Shown here: in pieces, positions 36,510 through 44,842 of the stretch | Position numbering within the stretch: position 1 is the stretch's first letter | How the letters are laid out: every line of letters starts with the position of its first letter | NCBI RefSeq assembly: GCF_032461945.1 | Contig: NZ_JAWCUD010000003.1 | Location: 434,001 to 498,000, forward strand | Source: Paenibacillus_E violae | Lineage (GTDB): Bacteria > Bacillota > Bacilli > Paenibacillales > NBRC-103111 | Direction of reading: 5' to 3' | Length of the DNA: 64,000 nucleotides | Made by a program: the position numbers and the translations under genes | Notes under the pieces: model-generated | The model's database searches: none | The model's input: only the letters and a program-made list of their open reading frames with translations | Told to the model about the DNA's origin: nothing

Positions 36510-38051
36510 TCATCTCTGCGAATCTATAGATACATCCAACGTTAATAAAACTACAGAAGCTTTAGGCATTGTAACCGTAAGTTCGAATCCTCCTGCTGAA
36601 ATGGTTTGTTCCACAGGTGTAACTTTATATGGTTCCTCAAAAGAATTGCCATCCATATGATTGTTAGAAGATAATACGACCATTCTCCCATTGCTGGTAT
36701 ATTGGCCACCGTTCAGTTTCAACATGATCTCTTGGTCATCATCCACGGATAAGTTCGCAAGCGTAACGGCTAGTTTACCGTCCTTGAGCGACGCTGAGCA
36801 GGAGAGGCTTGGAATATCATACGGGTTTCCTTCTATAGAATAGGATATATTTTTACATTTGATTTCCGTTTTAAGGCTTATTGCATGTTGGTGGATTTTA
36901 AACATATCGAACACATAGTAGCTTGTAGTTGCCACACAGGCGTTACCCTTGGCAAGAAATAGGGAATGGATACAGTTGACAAGCTGGGCCACATTAGCCA
37001 TAACAACTTTATCACAATGATTGTTGAAAATATTTAAAGAAAGCGCGGCCAGAACCGCCTCTCTCATTGTGCTCATCTGCTCAAATAAGTACTTGCCCGG
37101 CAACGGATGCCTGCCATTCTGCTGATGCCACACACCCCACTCATCGACGACGAGTCCAATCGAAGTTCCGGGCATTGCAGCGCGAATCATCTCAAACTGG
37201 GATTGGATAAACGGTTCCATGTCCAGTCCGACCCGCATCAATTCATACCACTGCGCATCACTATACGTCAGCTCCGTACCCATTCTTCCCGTATTCGTCA
37301 CATAGTAATGAAGTGAGTATCCGAACATGGGAGCAACTCGGCCCACCGTGTACATCTCTTTATACTTGTCAAAAAATTTAGCTGTCCATTCGGGAATATC
37401 TTCATAGGGTCCGCATGCGATGAACTGAAGATCCTGCCCTACACTTTTGCTGATGATGCCGTACTTTCTGTAAATATGGCAGTAATCCTCAGGTGTCATG
37501 CAGCCGCCGCCACCCCAATTTTCGTTGCCAAGCCCCCAATATTTAACGTTAAAAGGCTCTGGGCTTCCGTTCTCCTCCCGCTCCTGCGCAAGTGTGGTCG
37601 TAGCTTGCATCATATTACAGTATTCAATCCAATTTCTAGCTTCTAAAACAGTTGTTGTCGTAGCATTCACTGCAAAGTATGGCTCTGCATTTACTAGCTT
37701 GCAAAAATCAATAAACTCATGGGTACCAACCTGGTTAGATTCCAGCTTCCCATCGTTCATATACCACCAATTAACGGTTGTGGGACGCTTCTCTCTTGGA
37801 CCGATGCCATCTCTCCAGTTGTACGTCTCCGCAAAACAGCCACCCGGCCAGCGGATAACAGATGGGTTAATTGCTTTTAATTTCTCAATAAGCTCCTGTC
37901 TAAATCCCTTTATATTAGGAATTTCGGAGTCCTCACCAACCCATATGCCGTCGTATACGACTCCGCCCAAGTGCTCAATAAAGTGTCCATAAATATTTGG
38001 ATTAATGCGCCCTATCTCTTCATTCAGCCAAATGTCGATTGTAGTCATCAT
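36510..38051 (-). CDS. Alpha-L-arabinofuranosidase, GH51
   Basis: 513 residues, cytoplasmic. The GH51 (beta/alpha)8 barrel is clear: NIYGHFIEHLG (near residue 18), RWPGGCFAETYNWRDGIGP (near 68-86), the acid/base glutamate in GLGNENWGGGG (near 175) and the nucleophile in VVDEWGVWH (near 303), then a C-terminal beta sandwich. It releases L-arabinofuranose from arabinan or arabinoxylan oligosaccharides. It is the last gene of operon D, 13 bp after the small cysteine-rich gene. Either of two adjacent ATGs could be the start. Confidence 0.93.
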   Translation of the reverse strand: MMTTIDIWLNEEIGRINPNIYGHFIEHLGGVVYDGIWVGEDSEIPNIKGFRQELIEKLKAINPSVIRWPGGCFAETYNWRDGIGPREKRPTTVNWWYMNDGKLESNQVGTHEFIDFCKLVNAEPYFAVNATTTTVLEARNWIEYCNMMQATTTLAQEREENGSPEPFNVKYWGLGNENWGGGGCMTPEDYCHIYRKYGIISKSVGQDLQFIACGPYEDIPEWTAKFFDKYKEMYTVGRVAPMFGYSLHYYVTNTGRMGTELTYSDAQWYELMRVGLDMEPFIQSQFEMIRAAMPGTSIGLVVDEWGVWHQQNGRHPLPGKYLFEQMSTMREAVLAALSLNIFNNHCDKVVMANVAQLVNCIHSLFLAKGNACVATTSYYVFDMFKIHQHAISLKTEIKCKNISYSIEGNPYDIPSLSCSASLKDGKLAVTLANLSVDDDQEIMLKLNGGQYTSNGRMVVLSSNNHMDGNSFEEPYKVTPVEQTISAGGFELTVTMPKASVVLLTLDVSIDSQR

Positions 38052-38064
38052 TTTTCTCCCGCTT

Positions 38065-38331
38065 TTACCATTTAGGAAATAAAGGATAGGGGCATGCCCT
38101 ATCCTTTATTTTAGTCCGTATTTGAACAAGACAACCGCAATATTTACACGTTCCTCCGTGTATATAACCAATGCAGCCCTTACATTGAGCTAGTCGACTT
38201 TGCCATGTTTCCTCATCTACAAGCTCAATGTGCCTTGAATGAATCAGCAATTGCAGCATGGCCTCTATCTTTTCCGGTGCGACATCTATCGTCTCCGAGC
38301 AGTCCTTGCAGGGACCCTGTTTATTAGCCAT
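38065..38331 (-). CDS. Small cysteine-rich protein, DUF6171-like
   Basis: 88 residues with four cysteine pairs or near pairs: CKDC (8-11), CKGC (near 50), CKYCGC (near 62-67) and a final CPYP. The pattern suggests a zinc-ribbon-like metal site and resembles DUF6171 as I recall it. The ATG has GGAGGG upstream. It is sandwiched with small gaps (18 and 13 bp) between two GH51 genes, so it is co-expressed with arabinoside cleavage. Function unknown. Confidence 0.65.
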   Translation of the reverse strand: MANKQGPCKDCSETIDVAPEKIEAMLQLLIHSRHIELVDEETWQSRLAQCKGCIGYIHGGTCKYCGCLVQIRTKIKDRACPYPLFPKW

Positions 38332-38349
38332 CGGATAGCTCCCTCCGAT

Positions 38350-39882
38350 TTAATGGATCGTAAGGACTACAACAGACATCGGTGGGATATCCGTATGGAA
38401 TCCTTCTTGATTCAGCTCTACATTTGTAAATGGCTCGGGCTTAACTTGAGTAGGATTTTCAAAAGAATTATGGCTGCTCATCGTAGACGAAACTAAAATT
38501 CTTCCCGTTACTTGTTTACCGCTCAATCCTCCAATATTGCAATCAAGGGGAGCAGCCTTGTGGGGATCTGTATTGCAAATGGTAATATTCAGCTTACCCG
38601 CAGCATCTACGGAAGCGGATGCGCTAAGCTGAGGCACCTCTTCCCCATTGCACTTGTATGTACCGCACTGAATCTCAAGAGGCTGCAGGATGGCATCCTG
38701 ATGGACATTAAACATTTCGAAGACATGATACGTAGGGGTCAGGATCATTTTGTCCCCTTCTGTTAGAATCACAGCCTGGAGTACATTAATGGTCTGTGCA
38801 ATATTCGCCATTCTTACACGGTCAGCATGATTATTAAAGATATTCAAGCTGATCGCTGCGGAAACCGCATCTCTCATTGTATTTTGCTGAAAGAGGAAGC
38901 CTGGATTGGTACCTGGCTCAACATCAAACCATGTGCCCCACTCGTCAATAATAAGCGCAACCTTCTTCTCGGGATCATATTTATCCATGATCGCTGCGTG
39001 TTTCGCCACAAGCTCTTCTGTGAAATACGCCGCCTTCATGATGCCGAACCATTCACTTTCCTCGAAGTCGACGGCCTGGCCTCTAACCGCATTCGGATCT
39101 TTTAAGTAAATTCGGTTACCGTCAGGATTTTCGATAACGATGCTGTGATCTTTTAGCCTCGTGTAGTAATGGAGCGCCAGTCCGTCCATGAAATGACCAG
39201 CTTCCCGCATCATCACTTCCGTCCAGTGGTAATTGTCGCCTCTGGGACCGGCAGCAATTTTATAAATGGCATTATCCCCATAATCTCTAACATATGTGCT
39301 GTATTGTCTGTAAAGATCTGCGTAAAATTCCGCTCTCATCCGGCCACCGCAGCCCCAGTTTTCGTTGCCTATGCCGAAATAAGTCAAATTCCATGGCAAT
39401 TCCCTGCCGTTCGCTTTCCGCAGATCGGCCATCGGCGATTCCCCGTCGAAGGTCATATATTCGACCCACTGCTGCATCTCATAGACCGTTCCGCTTCCAA
39501 CATTCCCGCAAATGTAAGGCTCGGTCTCCAGCATTTCGCACAAATCGAAAAATTCGTGGGTTCCGAAATGGTTATTCTCAACCACACCACCCCAATGCGT
39601 GTTAATCATTCGCGCTCTGGATTCCTTAGAACCGATGCCGTCCTTCCAGTGATATTCATCCGCGAAACACCCGCCTGGCCAGCGCAGGATTGGAATTTTC
39701 ATATCTTTTAACGCCTGAACGACATCATTTCGGATACCTCGTGTGTTGGGGATGTCGGAATCTTCGCCGACCCAAATCCCCTCATAAATACAACGGCCCA
39801 GATGCTCGGCAAAATGTCCGTAAATGTTTCTGTCAATTTTGTGGACCGCCGCTTTTGGATTAATCTTAATACTGCTTTTCAT
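38350..39882 (-). CDS. Alpha-L-arabinofuranosidase, GH51
   Basis: 510 residues, cytoplasmic. Same fold as its neighbour at 36510: NIYGHFAEHLG (near 19), RWPGGCFADEYHWKDGIG (near 66), acid/base glutamate in GIGNENWGCGG (near 172), nucleophile in IIDEWGTWF (near 313), and a C-terminal beta sandwich. The two proteins differ along their whole length, so this is an old duplication, possibly with different linkage preference. AGGAGG precedes the ATG. It follows the importer D permeases after 37 bp. Confidence 0.93.
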   Translation of the reverse strand: MKSSIKINPKAAVHKIDRNIYGHFAEHLGRCIYEGIWVGEDSDIPNTRGIRNDVVQALKDMKIPILRWPGGCFADEYHWKDGIGSKESRARMINTHWGGVVENNHFGTHEFFDLCEMLETEPYICGNVGSGTVYEMQQWVEYMTFDGESPMADLRKANGRELPWNLTYFGIGNENWGCGGRMRAEFYADLYRQYSTYVRDYGDNAIYKIAAGPRGDNYHWTEVMMREAGHFMDGLALHYYTRLKDHSIVIENPDGNRIYLKDPNAVRGQAVDFEESEWFGIMKAAYFTEELVAKHAAIMDKYDPEKKVALIIDEWGTWFDVEPGTNPGFLFQQNTMRDAVSAAISLNIFNNHADRVRMANIAQTINVLQAVILTEGDKMILTPTYHVFEMFNVHQDAILQPLEIQCGTYKCNGEEVPQLSASASVDAAGKLNITICNTDPHKAAPLDCNIGGLSGKQVTGRILVSSTMSSHNSFENPTQVKPEPFTNVELNQEGFHTDIPPMSVVVLTIH

Positions 39883-39919
39883 ACTTATCTGCCTCCTGAG
39901 TAGAAAAATTTATTTTGTT

Positions 39920-40765
39920 CTAACCTTTAACGCCACCACTGGACAAGCCTGAAATAAAAGCCCTCTGATTGACCAGGAACAAAAGAATAACAGGAATAAT
40001 AGCAAGCACGGCTCCAGCGATCAGCATGTCGTAATTGTTGCCATAAGGTGACATCAGCGAAGCTAGACCTATAGGAATCGTAAACATCTTATTTGTACGC
40101 AGCACAATCAACGGCCATATAAAACTGTTCCAGTTCTGCATCGCCAGTAGGATCCCCATTGCACCGAAAGCCGGCTTCATCAAGGGCGCCATAATTCTGA
40201 TAAATATGCCAAACTCTGAACATCCGTCGATTCTTCCTGCGTCCATATAATCTTTGGAAACACCTGTTATGTACTGCCTAAAGAAGAAGATCGCCATGGG
40301 TGATACGACAAAAGGTAAAATAACTCCGTAATACGTGTTAATGATGCCCATTTTCACAATAAGTTTATAGAGAGGAAGCATGAGTATTTCAAGTGGTACC
40401 ATCATGACAAACAGTACCAGCATAAAAACAATATTTTTCCCTTTAAAGTTATATGCTCCTAGTCCATAGCCAACTAACGAAGATAGAAACAGTGAAACTA
40501 TGGTATGAAGAGCTGTTATCCCAAGGCTGTTTCTATACCAGTACAAATAAATACTGCCTTTACCTGAAAACAAAAGCTTGTAGTTGTCGAGACTCATAAG
40601 ACTCGGGATTATTCTGAAATCCATGCCATTTCGGAATAACTCTTTGGAGCTCTTAAAAGAAGCCATAAACATGTAGTACAGTGGAAACAGGACGATGAAG
40701 CATACGATGAGAAAGAAAACGATGATGAATGCCGTTAACAGCTTTCTTCTTAGCTTAGTATTCAT
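39920..40765 (-). CDS. Sugar ABC importer permease, MalG type (importer D)
   Basis: 281 residues, six helices, EAA loop MDAGRIDGCSEFGIFIRIMAP. The ATG at 40765 is chosen because AAGGAG (inside the end of the upstream gene) is about 11 bases away; a GTG four codons earlier abuts the Shine-Dalgarno. It belongs to the classic CUT1 (MalFG) group, unlike the LplB/YtcP permeases of A, B, C and E. Confidence 0.88.
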   Translation of the reverse strand: MNTKLRRKLLTAFIIVFFLIVCFIVLFPLYYMFMASFKSSKELFRNGMDFRIIPSLMSLDNYKLLFSGKGSIYLYWYRNSLGITALHTIVSLFLSSLVGYGLGAYNFKGKNIVFMLVLFVMMVPLEILMLPLYKLIVKMGIINTYYGVILPFVVSPMAIFFFRQYITGVSKDYMDAGRIDGCSEFGIFIRIMAPLMKPAFGAMGILLAMQNWNSFIWPLIVLRTNKMFTIPIGLASLMSPYGNNYDMLIAGAVLAIIPVILLFLVNQRAFISGLSSGGVKG

Positions 40766-40773
40766 TGATCCGT

Positions 40774-41658
40774 TCACTCCTTATTGAAGAGCCCGAACAA
40801 TTTCAGTTGCACCAGATTAACGGTGAGTACGATCAGGAGGAGGGTAATGCCGATGGCCGATCCCATACCCATATCATTTCGCTGAAATGCCTGCTGGTAA
40901 ATTAACCTCACGATAGTAAGTCCGATATCCCCCGGCATTCCTTCATTCCAGAATACATAGCTTTCTCCAAACATTCTGTATCCTTCAAAAATGCCTATCG
41001 TTAACGTGTAGATAATAATTGGCTTTAAGAGCGGCAGAGTAATCCAATAAAACTTACGAAAAACATTGGCCCCGTCCATTTCAGCTGATTCATATAATTC
41101 CTCGGGGATACTTTGTAGACCGGCAAGGTAATAAATCATATTAATCCCTGCAACTCTCCACGTATTGAGAATGACCATCAGCATCATGCCTGTACCATAA
41201 TTCAGAATCCAATTCTGTGGAGACATGCCGAGTTTAGTGATAAAGGAATTGATCAAAGCCGTATCCGCTTCTCCGAACATAAGCCTGAAAGAAACACCGG
41301 CTACGATCACAGACGTTAAAGCCGGAATGAAAATAACCGACTTAAATATGGATTTGCCTTTGGCCAATTTTGAATTCAAAAAAACGGCGAATAGGATTGG
41401 AATCGGTATTAACAACAACAGAGACAGAATGGTGTAGATCGTATTGGTTTGCAGCGCATTGAAAAAATGCTCATCAAACATTCTCCTGTAGTTGTCAAGA
41501 CCTATAAATTTACTGCTGTTAAGCCCAAGTACCTCATGAAAGCTCATATTGATTGTGGATGCCGTAGGGTACAAAAAAAAGATGAGAAATGCTAAAACAA
41601 ATGGCGACACAAAAAAGTAAGGAGCCCACTTTTCTGAATAAAATAACCTATGATTCAA
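40774..41658 (-). CDS. Sugar ABC importer permease, MalF/UgpA type (importer D)
   Basis: 294-residue membrane protein, first helix near 12-32, EAA loop YESAEMDGANVFRKFYWITLP. The start is a TTG at 41658, seven bases after GGGAGG. A long stem-loop separates it from the binding-protein gene. Confidence 0.88.
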   Translation of the reverse strand: MNHRLFYSEKWAPYFFVSPFVLAFLIFFLYPTASTINMSFHEVLGLNSSKFIGLDNYRRMFDEHFFNALQTNTIYTILSLLLLIPIPILFAVFLNSKLAKGKSIFKSVIFIPALTSVIVAGVSFRLMFGEADTALINSFITKLGMSPQNWILNYGTGMMLMVILNTWRVAGINMIYYLAGLQSIPEELYESAEMDGANVFRKFYWITLPLLKPIIIYTLTIGIFEGYRMFGESYVFWNEGMPGDIGLTIVRLIYQQAFQRNDMGMGSAIGITLLLIVLTVNLVQLKLFGLFNKE

Positions 41659-41677
41659 ATCGTATACCTCCCTGCTT

Positions 41678-41722
41678 GACGGCTACCGAAACCGTTTTCA
41701 TATCTCCGTTTCTGCAGCCGTC
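41678..41722 (-). promoter_or_regulatory. Stem-loop between binding protein and permease genes (D)
   Basis: A 7-bp stem (41678-41684 with 41716-41722) encloses a 31-base loop, about 20 bp after the binding-protein stop and 20 bp before the permease start. No T tract. Confidence 0.45.
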
Positions 41723-41744
41723 ATTCCTACATTTTGCCCATTTG

Positions 41745-43061
41745 CTATTTCTTCTGCTTACGAAGCTCGTCAGCAGCAGCCTTTAATGCCTGTTCTGGCG
41801 TTTGTGACTGATCCTTTAACGACTTGAACATAACATTGGAATTGACCAAATCTTGGGAAGCTGAGCTTAGCTCACTCATATTCGGCGATTTAATTTCCTC
41901 TTTCATGTCTAGAAGCACATTGAAGATTTTCTCATTGTTGAAATAAGGATCAGGCTTCTGCAGCTCCGGATCACTCCAAACATCCCATCTGATCGGATCG
42001 AATTTCAGCTCCTGCCAAATTCTTATATTCGACTCTTTGCTTAACTTCCCATATGCGAGGAATTTCATAGCGATATCTTGGTTCTTACTTTGCTTGGTAA
42101 CGGCTGTACCTGTTCCACCCATTCCTGCGGATCTTACGTCACCCTTTTCCCATACCGGCATCGGCCGCACCAATATTTTCCCTTTTAAATCAGGCATATA
42201 CTCCAAGAATCTGCTCATGTACCACATGGGCATGATAAGTGAAGCTGCTTCTCCCTTGTTCATGTAAGTGAAAAATTCTTCAGCCCCGGTATTGCCTCCA
42301 GGCATAGGAACCGCAATTTTATCCTTGTAAATCATATCCTTCATGGCCTGAAGGGTCTTAATATTTATATCGTTATCCAGCGTAACATTGCCGTCTTTAT
42401 CTAAATAATCGGAGCCTCTTTGAACGATCATTGGCCAGAAAGGCCTTTGTCCGGTAACCTCAAAAGCGGTCATCACCTTTCCAGTCGCAGCAACAACTTT
42501 TTTTCCTGCCTCGGTGTAATCATCCCAAGTTTTAATGTTATCCACGTTCACGCCGGCTTTATCCATAAGATCCTTATTGTAGTAAACAACCGTTGCGCCT
42601 ACATGAAAATCAATGCCGTAATATTTTCCGCCTTTACTGTAAATATCGAATCTCGACTGGATGAATTTATCCTTCTCAGGCTCGATCACTTTGTTTAATT
42701 CCACAAGCTGAATATCGCCTTTAAGGAAGTTTTGAAAGAAGTTAATGTTAATGTCAGCAATATCAGGCGCGCCCACGCCGGATTGTAACGCGATTAATAG
42801 TTTATTGTGCATTTCTGCGTTGGGATACGTATCAATAGACAATTCAATGGGCTGATCCGGGTTGTTTTTATTCCAGAGCTCAGCGGTTTTTTCGTAATAC
42901 TTCTTATGCAGGTCCTGGAATGTCCACAGCGATAATTTAACGGCGCTTTTGGCATTTGGTGTGTCTCCTTTTGATGGCCCCGCTTCATCGCTGCTGCAGC
43001 CCGATAAAATGGAAGTCAACAGGAACACTGAGGCAACCGCTGTAAATAATGCTTTTTTCAT
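41745..43061 (-). CDS. Extracellular solute-binding lipoprotein, family 1 (importer D)
   Basis: 438-residue lipoprotein with signal peptide and lipobox SILSGC (cysteine near residue 22), then a MalE-like solute-binding fold, shorter than the 560-600-residue proteins of importers A, B, C and E. It is followed by MalF/MalG-type permeases and two GH51 enzymes, so arabino-oligosaccharides are the likely ligand. GGGGGC precedes the ATG. Confidence 0.9.
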   Translation of the reverse strand: MKKALFTAVASVFLLTSILSGCSSDEAGPSKGDTPNAKSAVKLSLWTFQDLHKKYYEKTAELWNKNNPDQPIELSIDTYPNAEMHNKLLIALQSGVGAPDIADININFFQNFLKGDIQLVELNKVIEPEKDKFIQSRFDIYSKGGKYYGIDFHVGATVVYYNKDLMDKAGVNVDNIKTWDDYTEAGKKVVAATGKVMTAFEVTGQRPFWPMIVQRGSDYLDKDGNVTLDNDINIKTLQAMKDMIYKDKIAVPMPGGNTGAEEFFTYMNKGEAASLIMPMWYMSRFLEYMPDLKGKILVRPMPVWEKGDVRSAGMGGTGTAVTKQSKNQDIAMKFLAYGKLSKESNIRIWQELKFDPIRWDVWSDPELQKPDPYFNNEKIFNVLLDMKEEIKSPNMSELSSASQDLVNSNVMFKSLKDQSQTPEQALKAAADELRKQKK

Positions 43062-43123
43062 ACACTCTTGCCCCCTTCATAATCATTTCTTGGTGGCAGC
43101 TACTAACTGGGCACCTGTTAGTT

Positions 43124-43151
43124 ATTATACAAATTGGGTAGCATGGTCGAA
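43124..43151 (-). promoter_or_regulatory. Promoter of importer D / GH51 operon
   Basis: Poor -35 TTCGAC (43146-43151), 16-bp spacer, perfect -10 TATAAT (43124-43129), about 60 bp before the binding-protein start. A weak -35 beside tandem repeats suggests activator dependence. Confidence 0.6.
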
Positions 43152-43184
43152 CTCCAATATTTTGCACTCCACTACAACATTTTG
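43151..43184 (-). promoter_or_regulatory. Tandem 20-bp-spaced direct repeats, likely AraC-regulator sites (D)
   Basis: CAAAATATTGGAGT (minus strand, 43151-43164) and CAAAATGTTGTAGT (43171-43184) match at 12 of 14 positions, 20 bp apart, with the nearer copy touching the -35. The response regulator at 43214-44842, immediately upstream, is the likely binder. Confidence 0.62.
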
Positions 43185-43213
43185 TTATGTATTAAAAACG
43201 CCTATTCACTTGT

Positions 43214-44842
43214 TTATTTCCGGCAAGTCTGCTCATATTCCAGGGGAGTCATGCCCGTCATTTCTTTAAACACCTTAAAGAAGTAGTTATAATTGTTAAA
43301 TCCTACATCATTCACAATATCTTTCAGCTTTAATTCACCGTACTCCATATATTGCTTAGCATGTTCAACACGCACATGATTTAAATATTCGGTTATTCCC
43401 ATCTGACACTCTTCCTTAAAAACCCTGCTGATATATGAGCTGCTTACACCAGCGAATTCGGCCACATCCTGGAGCGAAACATCGTTCTTGTAATTATTCT
43501 GGATGTATTCCATAGCCTTATGGGTAATGCCGCTAAGTGAATCTCTGTATTTCATCCGGTTCAGGATTTCAATAAGCTTAAGATATAGATCCAAAATCCA
43601 GGATTTAATATCCTGAAGAACCTCATATTTCTGCATCAGATTGTAAGGAATGTCCCCTGCCGTATACAACTTCGACATCTCAATGCCGGCGTCTTTAGAC
43701 GTTTTATTGACAATATTAATCAATTCCGCGCAGATAATCTGGGTTGATTTACTGCTAAGCCGTAAGCTCGAAATTTTGTTGAAAGCGGCATCAATTAAAC
43801 TCTTCACCGTTTCGAAATCCTGATTTTTCAAGGCAGCGTAAATCGCTTTCTCATCTTTAATGTCCAGACAGAAAAATCCTTCTTCCTGCTTGTTGGTTGT
43901 GCTTTCAATAAAGATCCCATTCTTTCCCTTGTGAAACTTGTCCTCCAAGATTAATACGGCTTCGGAATATGCATGATGAAGCTGCTTTATATCAGGACAT
44001 ACCTTGCTTACACCAAAGCTAGCCGTAATATTCAAATATTTTTTGATCTCCGATCTGATTCGGTTGAGGAATGTATACACCTGATTGTGTATATACATCC
44101 AGCTATGGTTATGTCCCAGTGAAAATATCATCGCAAACTTTCCTCTGCTTGTATGGATAATAACCGATTTTTCCCAATCGTTAAGAATCTCTTTGGAAAT
44201 ATCGAGAAAGGTTTGAATGAACACATCGACTTCTTTTATGGTAAATCTCTCTTCAATGAAACGAAAATCGTCGATTTCCACAGCTGTCACTATTAAGTTT
44301 TCCGTGTCCATAGTCATGTCTAACGCTTTGATTTCTCTTACTATTTCCTCCCGTCCCGATAGACTGCCCTCTAGGAGCTTGCTAATAAATTCTTGGCGCG
44401 AACGATCCTTGCCGATCATTAGCTCGTAGTAGATCTCATTTTGTTTGTCACGTTCATTTCGATAAGCAAGAATTGAACTTTCTGCCGTTTTTAAAATATC
44501 GAGCAATACGGAGGCATTCAATCTATGCTTCAGTACATAATCCATTGCTCCCCTCTTCATGCTCTGACGGACATAATCAAAATCGTCATAAGCGCTTAAG
44601 ACGACAATTCTAACCTGTGGATACTCACTTTCTAGCTGCTGTATCAATCCGAGCCCATTCATTCCTGGCATGTTAATATCGGTAATAACGATATCTGGAA
44701 CATCCTCTTCCATAAGCTGCATGGCATGAATGCCGTTATACGCTTCACCGGAAATATAAAACCCGCAATTCTCCCAATCGAGCATCGTTTTCAAATCCGT
44801 TCGTGAAACCGCATGATCATCGACTATAAGTACCTTCAGCAT
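43214..44842 (-). CDS. Response regulator with AraC-type output domain (operon D)
   Basis: 542 residues. Receiver with VDDHA pocket, phospho-aspartate in IVITDINMPGMNG (near residue 55), lysine in YVLKHRLNAS (near 107), a long middle region, and C-terminal helix-turn-helix pair (VAEFAGVSSSYISRVFKEE and VGFNNYNYFFKVFKEMTG). It overlaps the kinase gene by 26 bases. It probably activates the importer/GH51 genes that start 150 bp downstream. Confidence 0.9.
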   Translation of the reverse strand: MLKVLIVDDHAVSRTDLKTMLDWENCGFYISGEAYNGIHAMQLMEEDVPDIVITDINMPGMNGLGLIQQLESEYPQVRIVVLSAYDDFDYVRQSMKRGAMDYVLKHRLNASVLLDILKTAESSILAYRNERDKQNEIYYELMIGKDRSRQEFISKLLEGSLSGREEIVREIKALDMTMDTENLIVTAVEIDDFRFIEERFTIKEVDVFIQTFLDISKEILNDWEKSVIIHTSRGKFAMIFSLGHNHSWMYIHNQVYTFLNRIRSEIKKYLNITASFGVSKVCPDIKQLHHAYSEAVLILEDKFHKGKNGIFIESTTNKQEEGFFCLDIKDEKAIYAALKNQDFETVKSLIDAAFNKISSLRLSSKSTQIICAELINIVNKTSKDAGIEMSKLYTAGDIPYNLMQKYEVLQDIKSWILDLYLKLIEILNRMKYRDSLSGITHKAMEYIQNNYKNDVSLQDVAEFAGVSSSYISRVFKEECQMGITEYLNHVRVEHAKQYMEYGELKLKDIVNDVGFNNYNYFFKVFKEMTGMTPLEYEQTCRK

